From: Pelagibaculum spongiae
GTDB taxonomy: Bacteria; Pseudomonadota; Gammaproteobacteria; Enterobacterales; Pelagibaculaceae
NCBI RefSeq assembly: GCF_003097315.1
Contig: NZ_QDDL01000012.1
Location: 62,001 to 126,000 of the forward strand
Direction of reading: 5' to 3'
DNA: 64,000 nucleotides
The notes under the pieces are model-generated. The model was not told the origin of the DNA, ran no database searches, and saw nothing but the letters and a program-made list of their open reading frames with translations. A program made the position numbers and the translations under genes. Below, piece by piece: positions 54,098 through 64,000 of the stretch (its first letter is position 1; each line of letters begins with the position of its first letter).

Positions 54098-57000
54098 TTA
54101 CTCGATCAGCTCCACAACAACATCAGTTGCCCATTTGTTTTCTGAGCTTTGTACTTTGGCATGTTCTATTGACTGCGCCAGCTGGCTAACTTGTTGTGCG
54201 GCCGGTGCGGTAAAATCTAGCCAAATATCTCGGCTAGAGTTAAACTGGATTCTCCAGTAGCCAACCCCCTGATCAAAACGAACTTTCACTACCTTGCCGC
54301 CTTGCAAATAAATATCCAGACGTCGATGATGAGCAATATCCCGGTTGGAATCTTTAACTGTTACGTGAACCGATTTGCCAGTCAGTGCTCCCAGCCAGTT
54401 GCTTGTAAATGCTTCAAAGTCATCCTGATAAGCCCAGTCATCAAATGCACGTTTACCAACTTGTTTATTGGCTTTAAACAGTGTTGTGACATGCACTTGT
54501 GCATCTTCAATCATACGCGATCGGAAACTGCCCAATAATGAGCCAAGAATAGCCACAGCAGCAGGGTTTTGAATATAACGGTCAGAGTAAGTTATTTTTT
54601 CTACCTTCACCGATTGCAACATTTGTTCTATCTGTGAATTTTTGCTGGAAACAAACTGCCAGAAACGATCACCAAATGACATATAAGGGCCATTTAATTG
54701 CTGCTGTATTTGCAGATCAGCAATTGTAGGTTGTGCTGGAATATTTTGCTGCGGCACATCAGTAATCGGAAATGCGAAGGGAATAAGGTCAAATGCCGAC
54801 TCACTGGTTGAAGCAACCACCAACTGATCTCCTTGGTGCCAGTTGCAACTAGGCTGCTGTGGAGATGTGCCGCTGGCAATACTGATCAGTTGATCTGCAA
54901 TATAGACCTGCACTGCAATCGGTTTGTCAGATAGCGTTTTGGTGCTGCAGATGTTAATTCCAGCATAGGCTAGCTGTTTAAGATCCTGAATGATCTCCTC
55001 ATTTTCAATCTGTTGTGGCACCAGAAAATCAACTGACAACTCGTGAAGATTGACATAACTAAGTAAGGATTTTTTAAATTGAGGTGCCAGTAAATCCCAG
55101 TTCTGTGGATCTCCACCGGCAACTAGGCTCAACCGGTCTGCACCATTGGCTATCATCCTTAAAATCACCTGCTCCAGATTTCCCGGGGCAAATATTGCAT
55201 CGGGCATTTGGCATTTGTCCTGATGCTCTAAGCCAACATGTCGGGAAAACTCTACACCCAACCATTCCAACGCCATCTGCCGATTGAGCCGATCATAATC
55301 ATGACGTGTTTGTGAATCCAACAGGCACTCGCTACAGCCTGTTTCACAGTGATCACAGTTCAATTTTTTAGCCATTAACTGTAAAACACGCTCAATATGT
55401 AAGGGCGCACTAGTTGCAAAACCAGCGCCACCGCTGATCACATCATAGAGCTGAATAATTCTCACCGACTGGCTATTTTCCACTTTGCTGGGGCGGCTCG
55501 CATAACCCAGCTCCGATGCTGCGATACCCAGCACCTCTGCCAGTGATGCACGCAAGGCAACTGCCAATGTAATCGCTACTGATTTTCCCTGATCAGTATC
55601 AGCAATATACTCGCTGGTTTGAGGGTTTCTCAGGATTAATTCGAAGACGTCAGTAGTAGCAACTGAGCCCAGGTGCACACAAGGACGAATGCTTTGAGAA
55701 CCGCGACAGGCAACTCGCTTATTACTTTCATCCTTATCATGTTTGCCCGGACGCGGCGGAAAATGCGCTGCTGACGGATTGAGTTGGTCAGGGAAATTAT
55801 CGGCAGAGAGCATAGACTCGGCGCGGCCACAGCTCATGCACAGCGCATAGCCATATCCATGTTCGCCAGCACTGTAATGAAACACTTTGCCCTCGGCACC
55901 TGCTGTCATATGACCAAGCCTTGGATTGGGAAGTACAGATACTGAAGCAGCGACAAACACCCATGGCGCTTGCATCGGGATAAATTTCTGATGATGAATA
56001 TCGTTAGATACCGGTGCATACGCATCAGTTACAAAACCGGTAGGCTCCAGCACATTGCGAGTATTTTCCGGTGCTATTTCCGCCTGACAGGCCGAATTGG
56101 TACAGATCAGAGTATCCCGCTGGGATAACCCCTCCTGATACCCTACTTCACCGCAACGGTCACAACGCCAGGCAATATCGATTTTCTGCTCTTCAACGCT
56201 ATCAGCATTCAAATTATGCCAATGCAATGAAACACCTGCGGAGCGAAATACCCTACCATCCAGAACAATTTCTGCACCTGGGGCAAACTCCCGAATCGCA
56301 ATTGCTAAGTTGCGAGATGGTAACCCCTTGTAACGAGATACATTATCTTCACGATCGTAGTAATTTCCAGATTGGTTTTTCTTATCTCGAATAAAGTCTT
56401 CCATGCTGAAGTTATCAAAATTCACCACATCAGTTGGAAAACCATAACCGGGTAAAAATGTTCGTGCGGCTAAGTCACGTAATAAATATTCTTTGCAGTG
56501 ACGGGCTTTTTCAATTTGAATTCTTTTTTGATACGGGCTTTTTTTAACTGCTTGCTTTTCTTCCTCAAGCAAATAGTTAAAAGTCACTAACCAGCGTTTT
56601 TGCAGCCTCTCGATAGCAGATCTGGTATGGCTTCGCAGTTGGCTCGGTTTCACAGCAGTTAAAGCAGTGCCTTTGACTAGACGGGCAATGGCTGTATCCA
56701 AGTCTGACTCTACTGCAGACAATAGCGCTATAAAACGCTGGCACATGGATTCACCCATCTCTTCATCAAAAAACCATTTTGTATTCAAGTGGGTTATTTC
56801 ATTTTGTGTGGCCCCTGGGTGATTGCACAAAAAGTTCGATAATAACAATGAATTAATATGGCGCTGCACCAGTTTTTGCGAGCTGAGTGTAACAGCAGGT
56901 GCCGGAATACTGGTTTTAAATGGCCAGTCTGGATGAGCGAATACCTGCTGGTCATGCGGATTGTTTTTACATAATGTATATGCAAGAGCACGCGATTCTT

Positions 57001-60000
57001 TACTCCGCCCTGCCCTACCTGCTCTTTGAAGGTAGTTTGCCGGATGGGGAGGAACATTGTTCATTACAACTGCTGATATTCCACCAATATCTACTCCCAT
57101 TTCCATAGTTGTAGAGCAATTAAGCACATTGACTCTGCCCCGCTTAAAGTCTTTTTCATATTGCTTTAACCGCTCTGCAGATTGCTGTGCTGAATGCTCT
57201 GCGGTGCGATAATAAAAACCACCCTCTAGTGTACGGTCATTAATATCCGTCCACAGGTTTTTCTGACGCAGATGCCGAATTTTACTGTCACCGGCCAGCA
57301 TTTGACGAATGTTGTGCAGCCCTGACTGATAATCATCTTGGGTGTTATCAAAATGCCAGCTTTGCGGTAATTCAATTTCTGTGGTTTTCCATTGCGATAA
57401 TTTCTGCGGCGTTAAACAGGTAAAGTTGATGTGCTGCGGTAGATAGGGAGTAAATCCTTTAAAAGTAGTATCTAATAACTTATTAGTTACTGGGCAAATA
57501 AATGCTTTCTCCATTAAGGAAAACTGCAAATGTTCCCGCGGTAAAAAAAAGCGGTTGTCTTCCGATTTAAGTACTGATTCTGCTGAGGTTAGAGTTTTCC
57601 AAGCCTTCTCTAACCAGTCATTTACCATATCGACGGCTATTTTGTCCGCAGGCTGTAAACCAGCTCCTAGCAATAAAAGTTTAATTAAACGCTGGGAATA
57701 ATTACCGTTGCGAATTTGTGGCCAACGTTTAATCCGGTTTTCATCTTTTTCTTTAGATTGTGGCTTACGCAGACTTTTTTCAGAAAAGCGCATACCAATC
57801 CAGATTTTCCAGCTATCTTCCAGCTGAATAAAGCTGTTTTCTCGAACGTAAAAATCCAAGGCAACTTTTAAAAAATCTTTCCAGTCATCAAGCGTCAATT
57901 GATGCAGCTGCCAATGCTCTGGTAGCTGGCTAATTTTATCTAGCCCCAGATAGCTTACCCGAACTAAACCCTGTGTTTCCAGACTATTTTGTCGCTTTGG
58001 CCGGCGCATAAATTCCCTGAACAGCAGCATTTCTGACAGTCGATGTGGGCCAGTAACTTGGTCAAATATTTCGGGTTTATGATATTTATTAAATTCAAGA
58101 ATTGAGGCTTTAATATCTGATTTTTGTGAAAGCTCTTTAATCATATCTTTCCAAGATAAAGCTTTCAAAGGCACCGATGTACCGCCTTGCAACATGGCTC
58201 GGTAGCGCTGCAGTTTTTGCAAAGTCTCTTCGAGTTCATCCTGGATCCCCATAGATGAATACAGCTCTACATCATTTTCAAGCTTGGCAATTAGTACCTC
58301 GATTTTTTCAGGCTGGTTACTACTCGTTGTTTTGGCACTGGCTGCCCGCTGATACCAAGCAAGGGTCTGCTGTACCAGCCCACGCAAACGACTTCGTTCA
58401 GCTTCCTGCTGCATTCTTACCGTCATACGTGCAGTGCCCTGACGGCTATCGGTGAAGGTTATCAGCCTGCGTCCACGGCCTGGCAATGACTGTGGGCCGA
58501 TGGATTTATTATCAGGGTCAGAAAAATCTTGGCAGTATTCCAATACTGTTGGGACTACGTTTGCCACATAAAAAGGGCCGCCTAGCAAGGCTCTGCGAAA
58601 TGGAAATCCATCTTTAAAGCCAGTAAAGCGACAGCCTGGCTGGCTACACTGTGCTTCTATTTCTCGCAGCCCTAACTCTATTGCATTGGAAGGCTCAATC
58701 ACAGAGGTTCGACTGCTACGATCCAATAATAGCGGTTGGTATTCTTGGCTGATATGCTTTGCAGCAGACAACACAACCGGCTGTTTGTTTCGGTTTGATT
58801 TTTTCTGCTGATCGGGATCACTGATGGCAATATATTCATCATCGCCAGAGCCTTCAGCCTGAAGAGAAAACTCATCATCATGACCACTTTTCCATTGCGT
58901 CAATATTCCCTGATTAGCCTGTGCCAGCAAATGAGGATCATTACAATCATTACAGAAGACCAGCTCAAAAACAGGACTGCCACAACGGCAAAGCTGTCGC
59001 TGATCGACATACACATAACCAAAAGGCCAATCGGTATCTTTGAGAGAAGAATGCTGTTTCTCGCAACAGGTTTTATCGCAACAGGCCCATAGCCCACTGG
59101 TTGTTCTCTGGAAAAGGTGCGCTCGCAATTTTAAAAAAGCATCAGCATCTTTGTTGGGTTTGGTCCCTGTTGCTAGATCGAGCCAACGTAATAATTCATT
59201 TTGTGACAGGCTCCAGCCGGATTGCTTCATTTCATCTAGCAACTGATCTAGCCTGAGCTGTTTATTTTTCACCAGCAACTGGCGTAATTTGCGCGCTTGG
59301 GGACTATCAATCAACGCCTTAAACCGCTGGGGGTGAATATCTGGCTCCTGACTATCTGCGCAAGGCATTTCCTCCAGCATCTCCAACGAGACCGGTTGTT
59401 GCTTACATGGCCCAAGAGAAGGCACAACACGACTGCCTCCCCAAACATCAATTTGAGAACAAGGTACGCCAGATAAATCGGATAAAAACTTTTTTAGTTG
59501 GTCAGCAGCGTCATCACCGGCAATAGTGGCAGATGTGGCAACAAAGCGAACCTGGTCTGGCGTTACACCAAAAGCATGCATCACCCTACGTAATTGCAGC
59601 GCCAATTCAGCCGCCTGGGAACCGATATAGGTATGGGCTTCATCTAGCACAATCCAACGCAGGGATTTTTGTTCTCGGGATTTTTTGATTATTGGAGCAT
59701 CAACCTGGCGTACCATCATGTATTCCAGCATGGTGCCATTAGTCACTAAAATTGGCGCAGGATGCTCACGCATCAACTCACGCGATAAAACTTCATTAGG
59801 GTTTTTTACTTGTTCAGATCGAACCGTGGCATTTAGCTCTTGAGTATTACCGTTAAACAAGCAAAAACGCATACCCTTACCAAAACTATGCGTCCAGGCG
59901 CTTAAACGCTCACGCTGAGAATTAATTAATGCGTTAAGTGGATATAAAAACAGCGCCCGAACGCCTTCCAAAGGTTGCTGATTATTTTCCTGATATTCCT

Positions 60001-60427
60001 GATATAAATCTTGTAATACCGGAATCATAAAACATTCGGTTTTTCCCGAACCAGTTCCACTGGTAACTACAACCGAATGCTTTTTTTGCAACAAAGACTG
60101 CCAACTGTTGAACTGGTGAACAAACGGCTTCCAATCCGCACCAAAACGGGAACGTCCAAGTGCTTTATCTAGTGCTTTTACAATCTCTGCACTCAACAGC
60201 TGTGACTGGTCAACTAACTGCTGCATGGTGACAGAAGATTCTTGCCAGCCAAATGTTTGCTCAAATACAGGTGGTGCCAGAAAAGCTCCAGATTCACCAC
60301 ACTCACCACTCATAATTGAACCGAGATGCTGACGTAATGCGGGATTAGTGATCCCCAGAATGCTCAGTGTTGATTCAGTGGAACGGGAAACTGTCTGATC
60401 AATAAGGGAAGAAAAATAATGACTCAT
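54098..60427 (-). CDS. druE: DruE: Druantia DEAD/DEAH helicase with DUF1998
   Basis: 2109 residues. Walker A VVTSGTGSGKTECF near residue 119, the DEAH box WIVLDEAHTYIGSQ near 260, VATSATIAGDD (motif III). The second RecA domain carries RVNVLNCSTTMEMGVDIGG (motif V region) and NYLQRAGRAGRS (motif VI) near 1095-1150. After about residue 1590, ISGGAGFATSAPLHIERVL and NCDHCETGCSECLLD are the DUF1998 signature with a four-Cys cluster. Size and domain order match DruE, the common component of Druantia anti-phage systems. DruH lies 34 nt upstream on the same strand, defining type III. No frame damage seen. Confidence 0.92.
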   Translation of the reverse strand: MSHYFSSLIDQTVSRSTESTLSILGITNPALRQHLGSIMSGECGESGAFLAPPVFEQTFGWQESSVTMQQLVDQSQLLSAEIVKALDKALGRSRFGADWKPFVHQFNSWQSLLQKKHSVVVTSGTGSGKTECFMIPVLQDLYQEYQENNQQPLEGVRALFLYPLNALINSQRERLSAWTHSFGKGMRFCLFNGNTQELNATVRSEQVKNPNEVLSRELMREHPAPILVTNGTMLEYMMVRQVDAPIIKKSREQKSLRWIVLDEAHTYIGSQAAELALQLRRVMHAFGVTPDQVRFVATSATIAGDDAADQLKKFLSDLSGVPCSQIDVWGGSRVVPSLGPCKQQPVSLEMLEEMPCADSQEPDIHPQRFKALIDSPQARKLRQLLVKNKQLRLDQLLDEMKQSGWSLSQNELLRWLDLATGTKPNKDADAFLKLRAHLFQRTTSGLWACCDKTCCEKQHSSLKDTDWPFGYVYVDQRQLCRCGSPVFELVFCNDCNDPHLLAQANQGILTQWKSGHDDEFSLQAEGSGDDEYIAISDPDQQKKSNRNKQPVVLSAAKHISQEYQPLLLDRSSRTSVIEPSNAIELGLREIEAQCSQPGCRFTGFKDGFPFRRALLGGPFYVANVVPTVLEYCQDFSDPDNKSIGPQSLPGRGRRLITFTDSRQGTARMTVRMQQEAERSRLRGLVQQTLAWYQRAASAKTTSSNQPEKIEVLIAKLENDVELYSSMGIQDELEETLQKLQRYRAMLQGGTSVPLKALSWKDMIKELSQKSDIKASILEFNKYHKPEIFDQVTGPHRLSEMLLFREFMRRPKRQNSLETQGLVRVSYLGLDKISQLPEHWQLHQLTLDDWKDFLKVALDFYVRENSFIQLEDSWKIWIGMRFSEKSLRKPQSKEKDENRIKRWPQIRNGNYSQRLIKLLLLGAGLQPADKIAVDMVNDWLEKAWKTLTSAESVLKSEDNRFFLPREHLQFSLMEKAFICPVTNKLLDTTFKGFTPYLPQHINFTCLTPQKLSQWKTTEIELPQSWHFDNTQDDYQSGLHNIRQMLAGDSKIRHLRQKNLWTDINDRTLEGGFYYRTAEHSAQQSAERLKQYEKDFKRGRVNVLNCSTTMEMGVDIGGISAVVMNNVPPHPANYLQRAGRAGRSKESRALAYTLCKNNPHDQQVFAHPDWPFKTSIPAPAVTLSSQKLVQRHINSLLLSNFLCNHPGATQNEITHLNTKWFFDEEMGESMCQRFIALLSAVESDLDTAIARLVKGTALTAVKPSQLRSHTRSAIERLQKRWLVTFNYLLEEEKQAVKKSPYQKRIQIEKARHCKEYLLRDLAARTFLPGYGFPTDVVNFDNFSMEDFIRDKKNQSGNYYDREDNVSRYKGLPSRNLAIAIREFAPGAEIVLDGRVFRSAGVSLHWHNLNADSVEEQKIDIAWRCDRCGEVGYQEGLSQRDTLICTNSACQAEIAPENTRNVLEPTGFVTDAYAPVSNDIHHQKFIPMQAPWVFVAASVSVLPNPRLGHMTAGAEGKVFHYSAGEHGYGYALCMSCGRAESMLSADNFPDQLNPSAAHFPPRPGKHDKDESNKRVACRGSQSIRPCVHLGSVATTDVFELILRNPQTSEYIADTDQGKSVAITLAVALRASLAEVLGIAASELGYASRPSKVENSQSVRIIQLYDVISGGAGFATSAPLHIERVLQLMAKKLNCDHCETGCSECLLDSQTRHDYDRLNRQMALEWLGVEFSRHVGLEHQDKCQMPDAIFAPGNLEQVILRMIANGADRLSLVAGGDPQNWDLLAPQFKKSLLSYVNLHELSVDFLVPQQIENEEIIQDLKQLAYAGINICSTKTLSDKPIAVQVYIADQLISIASGTSPQQPSCNWHQGDQLVVASTSESAFDLIPFAFPITDVPQQNIPAQPTIADLQIQQQLNGPYMSFGDRFWQFVSSKNSQIEQMLQSVKVEKITYSDRYIQNPAAVAILGSLLGSFRSRMIEDAQVHVTTLFKANKQVGKRAFDDWAYQDDFEAFTSNWLGALTGKSVHVTVKDSNRDIAHHRRLDIYLQGGKVVKVRFDQGVGYWRIQFNSSRDIWLDFTAPAAQQVSQLAQSIEHAKVQSSENKWATDVVVELIE

Positions 60428-60461
60428 TTAACTGGTACTGCCTTTATTTTAAAATTTTTGT

Positions 60462-63400
60462 TTATGCGTTTTTCAAATAATTAATTACGCAATATTGATA
60501 CAGTGAATCAAACCACTCGCGGTCAAAATCCCTGACCTGTCGCATAAAAAACACCGCATCAGCATCATTTATAAATACATCACTTACTCTTGCCTGACCA
60601 CAAGTAACTGCAGCAGCAAACACTGGTAAATATATTACGGATCGCTGATGATCATTGATCGACGGGAATCTCACCAGTTTCTGAGCATACTGCAGATACC
60701 ATCGCTGTAAACTGGTTGCTGCATACTCCGGCCATTTGGCTTCACTTCGCTGCCGAATCAATGTCATATGCCAAGCTGATAGCACGACCTGTTCAAATAT
60801 TGGCTTGGGGAAATTCATTTCCTGATCTTGAGATTGAGTCGTTAAATGCTTTTCAATACTTGCACCATAACTTGAAAAATAACTGCCCAGCGCACTAAAA
60901 CGTTTGTTAACGATCATTTGTGCCCTTGCTTGATCTAGGCCTTTTTTCATCATCCAATCACAAAAATATCTTGCTGCTGACTGAATTTCAGTAATTGGGA
61001 AAAACTCCCAAAAGAAAGGAAAATCGGCTTCTAGGCGGACCAGAAAAGAAGTCTTCATTTCAAATTTGAATAATGCCATTGCCAGCACTGGTTGGTGATG
61101 AATAAAAGATTTCCAAACTTCAAAAGTTGCCAGTGGCAAGTAGCCATAGTGGTTCAACAGGTCACGCAAAAATTGCCAGCCACTATGTTCTGGGTTCATC
61201 GCCATCTGGTCAAATACACCATCAAACGAACTGACAAATTCACCATGGCGAAACGCCCGCGATGCTTTATGCAGAGTCTTGATATCTTCCCCGAAATTGA
61301 CAGCGATCGGATTACCCGGAATAAAGCGTGGCCTGAAGGCTACCGATGAATCTTTTTGTGGCAATACCAGCCAAGGACCGTCTTTTTCAATACAATTTGG
61401 CAAATCATAAAGACCGGTTGCTACACCCTGCGATGATTGAGAGGTTAGAAGGGCCTCCGCACGCAGTGGGTCATGCAAAAGCATCAACTGCAGTCTGTGT
61501 GTTTCTGCCTTTTGATCGTGCATAACACCAAAGCTGACTTGCTGGTATTCAGCATCATATTCTAATGTCATAGCATAGCGACGTATTCGGTAGAGCTGCT
61601 CTTTACCAGCACTAAATATTCTCAACTCTGCAACCTGATCCAGTCCGCTATTTAACGATAATATATCGGCAATTTGATCGCGTATCGCATACAGGCTGAT
61701 TTCTACTGGTTTATCGTCGGCCTGATAGCGCCAATGATAGTGAGATTGACGGGAATGACTTCCTTTGAGGCCAAGCTCAACATCGTAACCGGTAATTCTG
61801 CCTGGCTGCCCGTAAAGATACAGACGACTTCCCAACAATTCATCTATACAGAGATCTGGTTTTAAGCGCTGGCCTTTGGCATCGAAACCTACACAGCCAC
61901 TACCTGGAAACGGCAGCTCAATGCAAATAGGCAGCTCCTGTAAATTTGGAGTTACTTGCAAGGTAATTATTGATGGCGGGAGTGCTTTGGCACTTAATTG
62001 CAGCTCGGTATAACCCGAATGTTTAACCTGCTTGCTCGTGATGATGCTACTGCAATCTGGTAACTGCAGTAAGCAGCGATGCTGTGAATGCACCAGAATA
62101 CTTCCTTCACCAGGCTGACCACTGATGAGCTCCACTTTAAAATCTGCGGGCAATATTCCAATTTTTCTACGCAGCAGCGTATTACCTGTCTGATTACGCA
62201 CCGATAACCAATGTACGCCATAGTGTTCGATTAATGGCACTTGCTGATGTGATTTACCCGAAATAAACAGTTCGGCTTCCTGCTCTAATCCACCAGCACC
62301 CCTCGGCCATTGCACTTTAGGTAGGCCAATAAAACTCAGCGCTGGTTTACATGACCAGTTAAGAGGCAGATCAGCATAAACCAGATCCAGTCCCAGCTGG
62401 GCCAAAGAGACTGCACCACTCTGGATACAATAATGCTCATGATTGGTTATATGTAGTTGCGCTTTACCTTGAAGTCGATATAACAAACAGCCCAACACCG
62501 ATGGGCATTCTGTCAACTGGGTAGTTTGCTGATCAGCCAATTTAACCTGAGTGTTTTCTGGCAACATCAACAAAAGATCTGTTGAAGCAGAACTAAATGA
62601 AGCTTGGCCTGCTAAACGCCATTGCTGCTGGTCTGGTTCAAATCCTAATGGCTCTTCACCCAAAGCAACACTGCTATTACTTATCATTTTTTCAGCAATA
62701 ACTACCCCACCCGCAGTCGCTACTAGCTTTAACGACGCAGTGCAGTTTTTCCGTTTGCAACTGAACATGCGCCGCTTGATTGTGAGTTCTGCGACCTGAT
62801 TGTTGATACGGGCAAATACTGCACCAAGATCCCCAATGGCCTGGCCATCTTCTACTAAAGTCAGGTCAAAATAAGTAGTTGATGGCTGAATTTGTAGTGA
62901 AAATTCCAACTTCTTGGGTAGAGAAATATTGACAATTAAATGATGCGGATTATTTTTAGACCAAAAATGCGTGCAAGATAATTCATCGCGCCTGCTACGA
63001 TTTAATTTTTGCTCGCAGGTAGCTTGAGTGAGTAAGCCATTCAGGAATTCTTTACCGGTTTGTTCATCCAACGGAAGAGGAAATTCTTCACGCCATCTTG
63101 CATGCACACTATCCAGCCTTTTCACTGGCTCACTATGTTCATCCAGAGCGTAGTCAGTAACCAGTACAATTAGCTGATCCACCATATCCGCAATCAGGCT
63201 AATAGAAGCAGGTTCAGTAAACACTTTGGGGAAGCTATATTTACGAAGCTGGTCCTCAACCAAATCGGCGGTACGCGAGCCGGTAAATTGTTGCAACTGG
63301 TGTTTTTTAAGCAGGTTGTTGAAAAGGCTTTGAAAACGACTGCCATCTTCGCGCAGTAATTGAAATGGCAGACCTCCTTCACTGAAGACCGAGCCAATAA

Positions 63401-63776
63401 AGTCTCTTCGTTCGTCCGTGTAAGTATGTAATGGTCGCAGCCAAAAGTTGAACCCGCGTTCCATCACCTCAGGTCGCTCTGAAGCAGAAAGATCAGTTTC
63501 TAGAGACTGATGTATTTTTTCCCACTGCCATCCATATTCACTTCTGTATTCCCTACGAAACCATTCCGCACAGTAAATAACAAAACAACCACAGGTTGCA
63601 TCGTTTAATGACTGTTCCGATGGTGAAAATCCGTGAAGAATTTCCCGCAACCGAATGTATTCCAAAGATTGACAATGATAGGCATAGAGCCCACGTCGAT
63701 CTGGTTTCTCCAAAGACCGCTGCTTTAAAAACTCCCGCATCCATACCGAGCACTGCACAACAACGCCCCCCACCAT
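60462..63776 (-). CDS. druH: DruH: Druantia type III protein (STY4851/ECs_5259 family)
   Basis: 1104 residues; GAGGTG 5 nt before the ATG at 63776. The start WMREFLKQRSLEKPDRRGLY with Y-A-Y-H-C-Q-S-L-E-Y after it, and RPLHTYTDERRDFIGSVFSE further on, match the STY4851/ECs_5259 family, which always precedes the DUF1998 helicase in type III Druantia. No enzymatic motif is visible; the middle is a long series of beta-rich segments, and the C-terminus is helical. In the literature DruH and DruE alone make a type III system; the mechanism of DruH is not known. Upstream 63777-64000 is AT-rich and holds the promoter. Confidence 0.88.
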   Translation of the reverse strand: MVGGVVVQCSVWMREFLKQRSLEKPDRRGLYAYHCQSLEYIRLREILHGFSPSEQSLNDATCGCFVIYCAEWFRREYRSEYGWQWEKIHQSLETDLSASERPEVMERGFNFWLRPLHTYTDERRDFIGSVFSEGGLPFQLLREDGSRFQSLFNNLLKKHQLQQFTGSRTADLVEDQLRKYSFPKVFTEPASISLIADMVDQLIVLVTDYALDEHSEPVKRLDSVHARWREEFPLPLDEQTGKEFLNGLLTQATCEQKLNRSRRDELSCTHFWSKNNPHHLIVNISLPKKLEFSLQIQPSTTYFDLTLVEDGQAIGDLGAVFARINNQVAELTIKRRMFSCKRKNCTASLKLVATAGGVVIAEKMISNSSVALGEEPLGFEPDQQQWRLAGQASFSSASTDLLLMLPENTQVKLADQQTTQLTECPSVLGCLLYRLQGKAQLHITNHEHYCIQSGAVSLAQLGLDLVYADLPLNWSCKPALSFIGLPKVQWPRGAGGLEQEAELFISGKSHQQVPLIEHYGVHWLSVRNQTGNTLLRRKIGILPADFKVELISGQPGEGSILVHSQHRCLLQLPDCSSIITSKQVKHSGYTELQLSAKALPPSIITLQVTPNLQELPICIELPFPGSGCVGFDAKGQRLKPDLCIDELLGSRLYLYGQPGRITGYDVELGLKGSHSRQSHYHWRYQADDKPVEISLYAIRDQIADILSLNSGLDQVAELRIFSAGKEQLYRIRRYAMTLEYDAEYQQVSFGVMHDQKAETHRLQLMLLHDPLRAEALLTSQSSQGVATGLYDLPNCIEKDGPWLVLPQKDSSVAFRPRFIPGNPIAVNFGEDIKTLHKASRAFRHGEFVSSFDGVFDQMAMNPEHSGWQFLRDLLNHYGYLPLATFEVWKSFIHHQPVLAMALFKFEMKTSFLVRLEADFPFFWEFFPITEIQSAARYFCDWMMKKGLDQARAQMIVNKRFSALGSYFSSYGASIEKHLTTQSQDQEMNFPKPIFEQVVLSAWHMTLIRQRSEAKWPEYAATSLQRWYLQYAQKLVRFPSINDHQRSVIYLPVFAAAVTCGQARVSDVFINDADAVFFMRQVRDFDREWFDSLYQYCVINYLKNA

Positions 63777-64000
63777 ACATCACCTCGCACAATCAGCTAC
63801 ACAACAACCCGGCCAGACGATATAAATACAACCTATACCGGAAGATTTGACAACAAGATGTTATATTAAAAATATAAATGCTAATTAATTCTAACTATTA
63901 TTAATTTATCTTTAAATCATACGTTTAAACTAATTAATGTTTCCTTGCATCTTCTTTTACAAGAAAAACCGAAGTAAAAATTAAAAAATTAAAAGATGAA
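63777..64000. other. AT-rich upstream region of the Druantia operon
   Basis: No gene. Very AT-rich sequence (about 63850-64000), suitable for H-NS-type silencing and for the minus-strand druH promoter. Confidence 0.5.

Overview
The window looks like a defence- and mobile-element-rich stretch of a gammaproteobacterial genome. It is moderately AT-rich, and the nearest recognisable families (Druantia DruH/DruE, McrBC, a Tus-like protein, DUF1173, IS1595 and IS66) are typical of Gammaproteobacteria. I cannot name the genus. No rRNA, tRNA, CRISPR array, integrase, complete conjugation machinery or core housekeeping operon is visible, so it is best read as one or several genomic islands, or a large plasmid or integrative element.

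Layout. (1) 0-9.8 kb, minus strand: seven closely packed genes. A DUF4258 protein, a TerY-like VWA protein, a PP2C phosphatase and a Ser/Thr kinase form the 'TerY-P' signalling set. They are followed by a UPF1-like SF1 helicase, an unrecognised protein with a C-terminal HEPN-like motif, and a coiled-coil P-loop ATPase cut by the window edge. (2) 10.5-14.6 kb, plus strand: a 60-residue peptide gene followed by a perfect hairpin, then four overlapping genes (radical SAM/SPASM, JmjC-type hydroxylase, nucleotidyltransferase-like, leucine-rich repeat). This looks like a peptide-modification (RiPP-like) operon and is the strongest candidate for an undescribed system. (3) 14.7-20.5 kb: mobile debris (IS66 remnant, DUF1173 gene, an IS1595 copy with a homopolymer frameshift, resolvase remnant) and a PD-(D/E)XK protein. 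(4) 20.6-24.2 kb: an HTH-dynamin fusion GTPase with two small membrane proteins. (5) 24.6-27.0 kb: a Tus-like gene with an overlapping partner, then a HIRAN protein. (6) 27.2-40.4 kb: a block bracketed by a degenerate and an intact copy of the same DsbA-like gene with its leader. Inside lie a UvrD-like helicase with a nuclease-like insert, a WYL regulator between two matching palindromic operators, a leucine-rich-variant repeat protein, McrB, McrC and an ankyrin/Sel1 protein. (7) 40.7-48.6 kb, minus strand: a poorly characterised group around a divergent family B DNA polymerase, plus an FGE/C-type-lectin-fold protein and a PH-domain membrane protein. (8) 49.9-51.8 kb: an exported trypsin-like protease followed by a class III nucleotidyl-cyclase-like protein, with promoter and terminator. 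(9) 51.8-53.1 kb: four small minus-strand genes abutting a truncated IS66 transposase. (10) 54.1-63.8 kb: a complete Druantia type III pair (DruE, DruH).

Working together. Known or likely anti-phage units are Druantia III and McrBC; TerY-P/helicase, HTH-dynamin, UvrD-nuclease and protease-cyclase are plausible but unproven. The transposon remnants, the duplicated dsbA-like sequence and locally different base composition suggest stepwise acquisition of cassettes.
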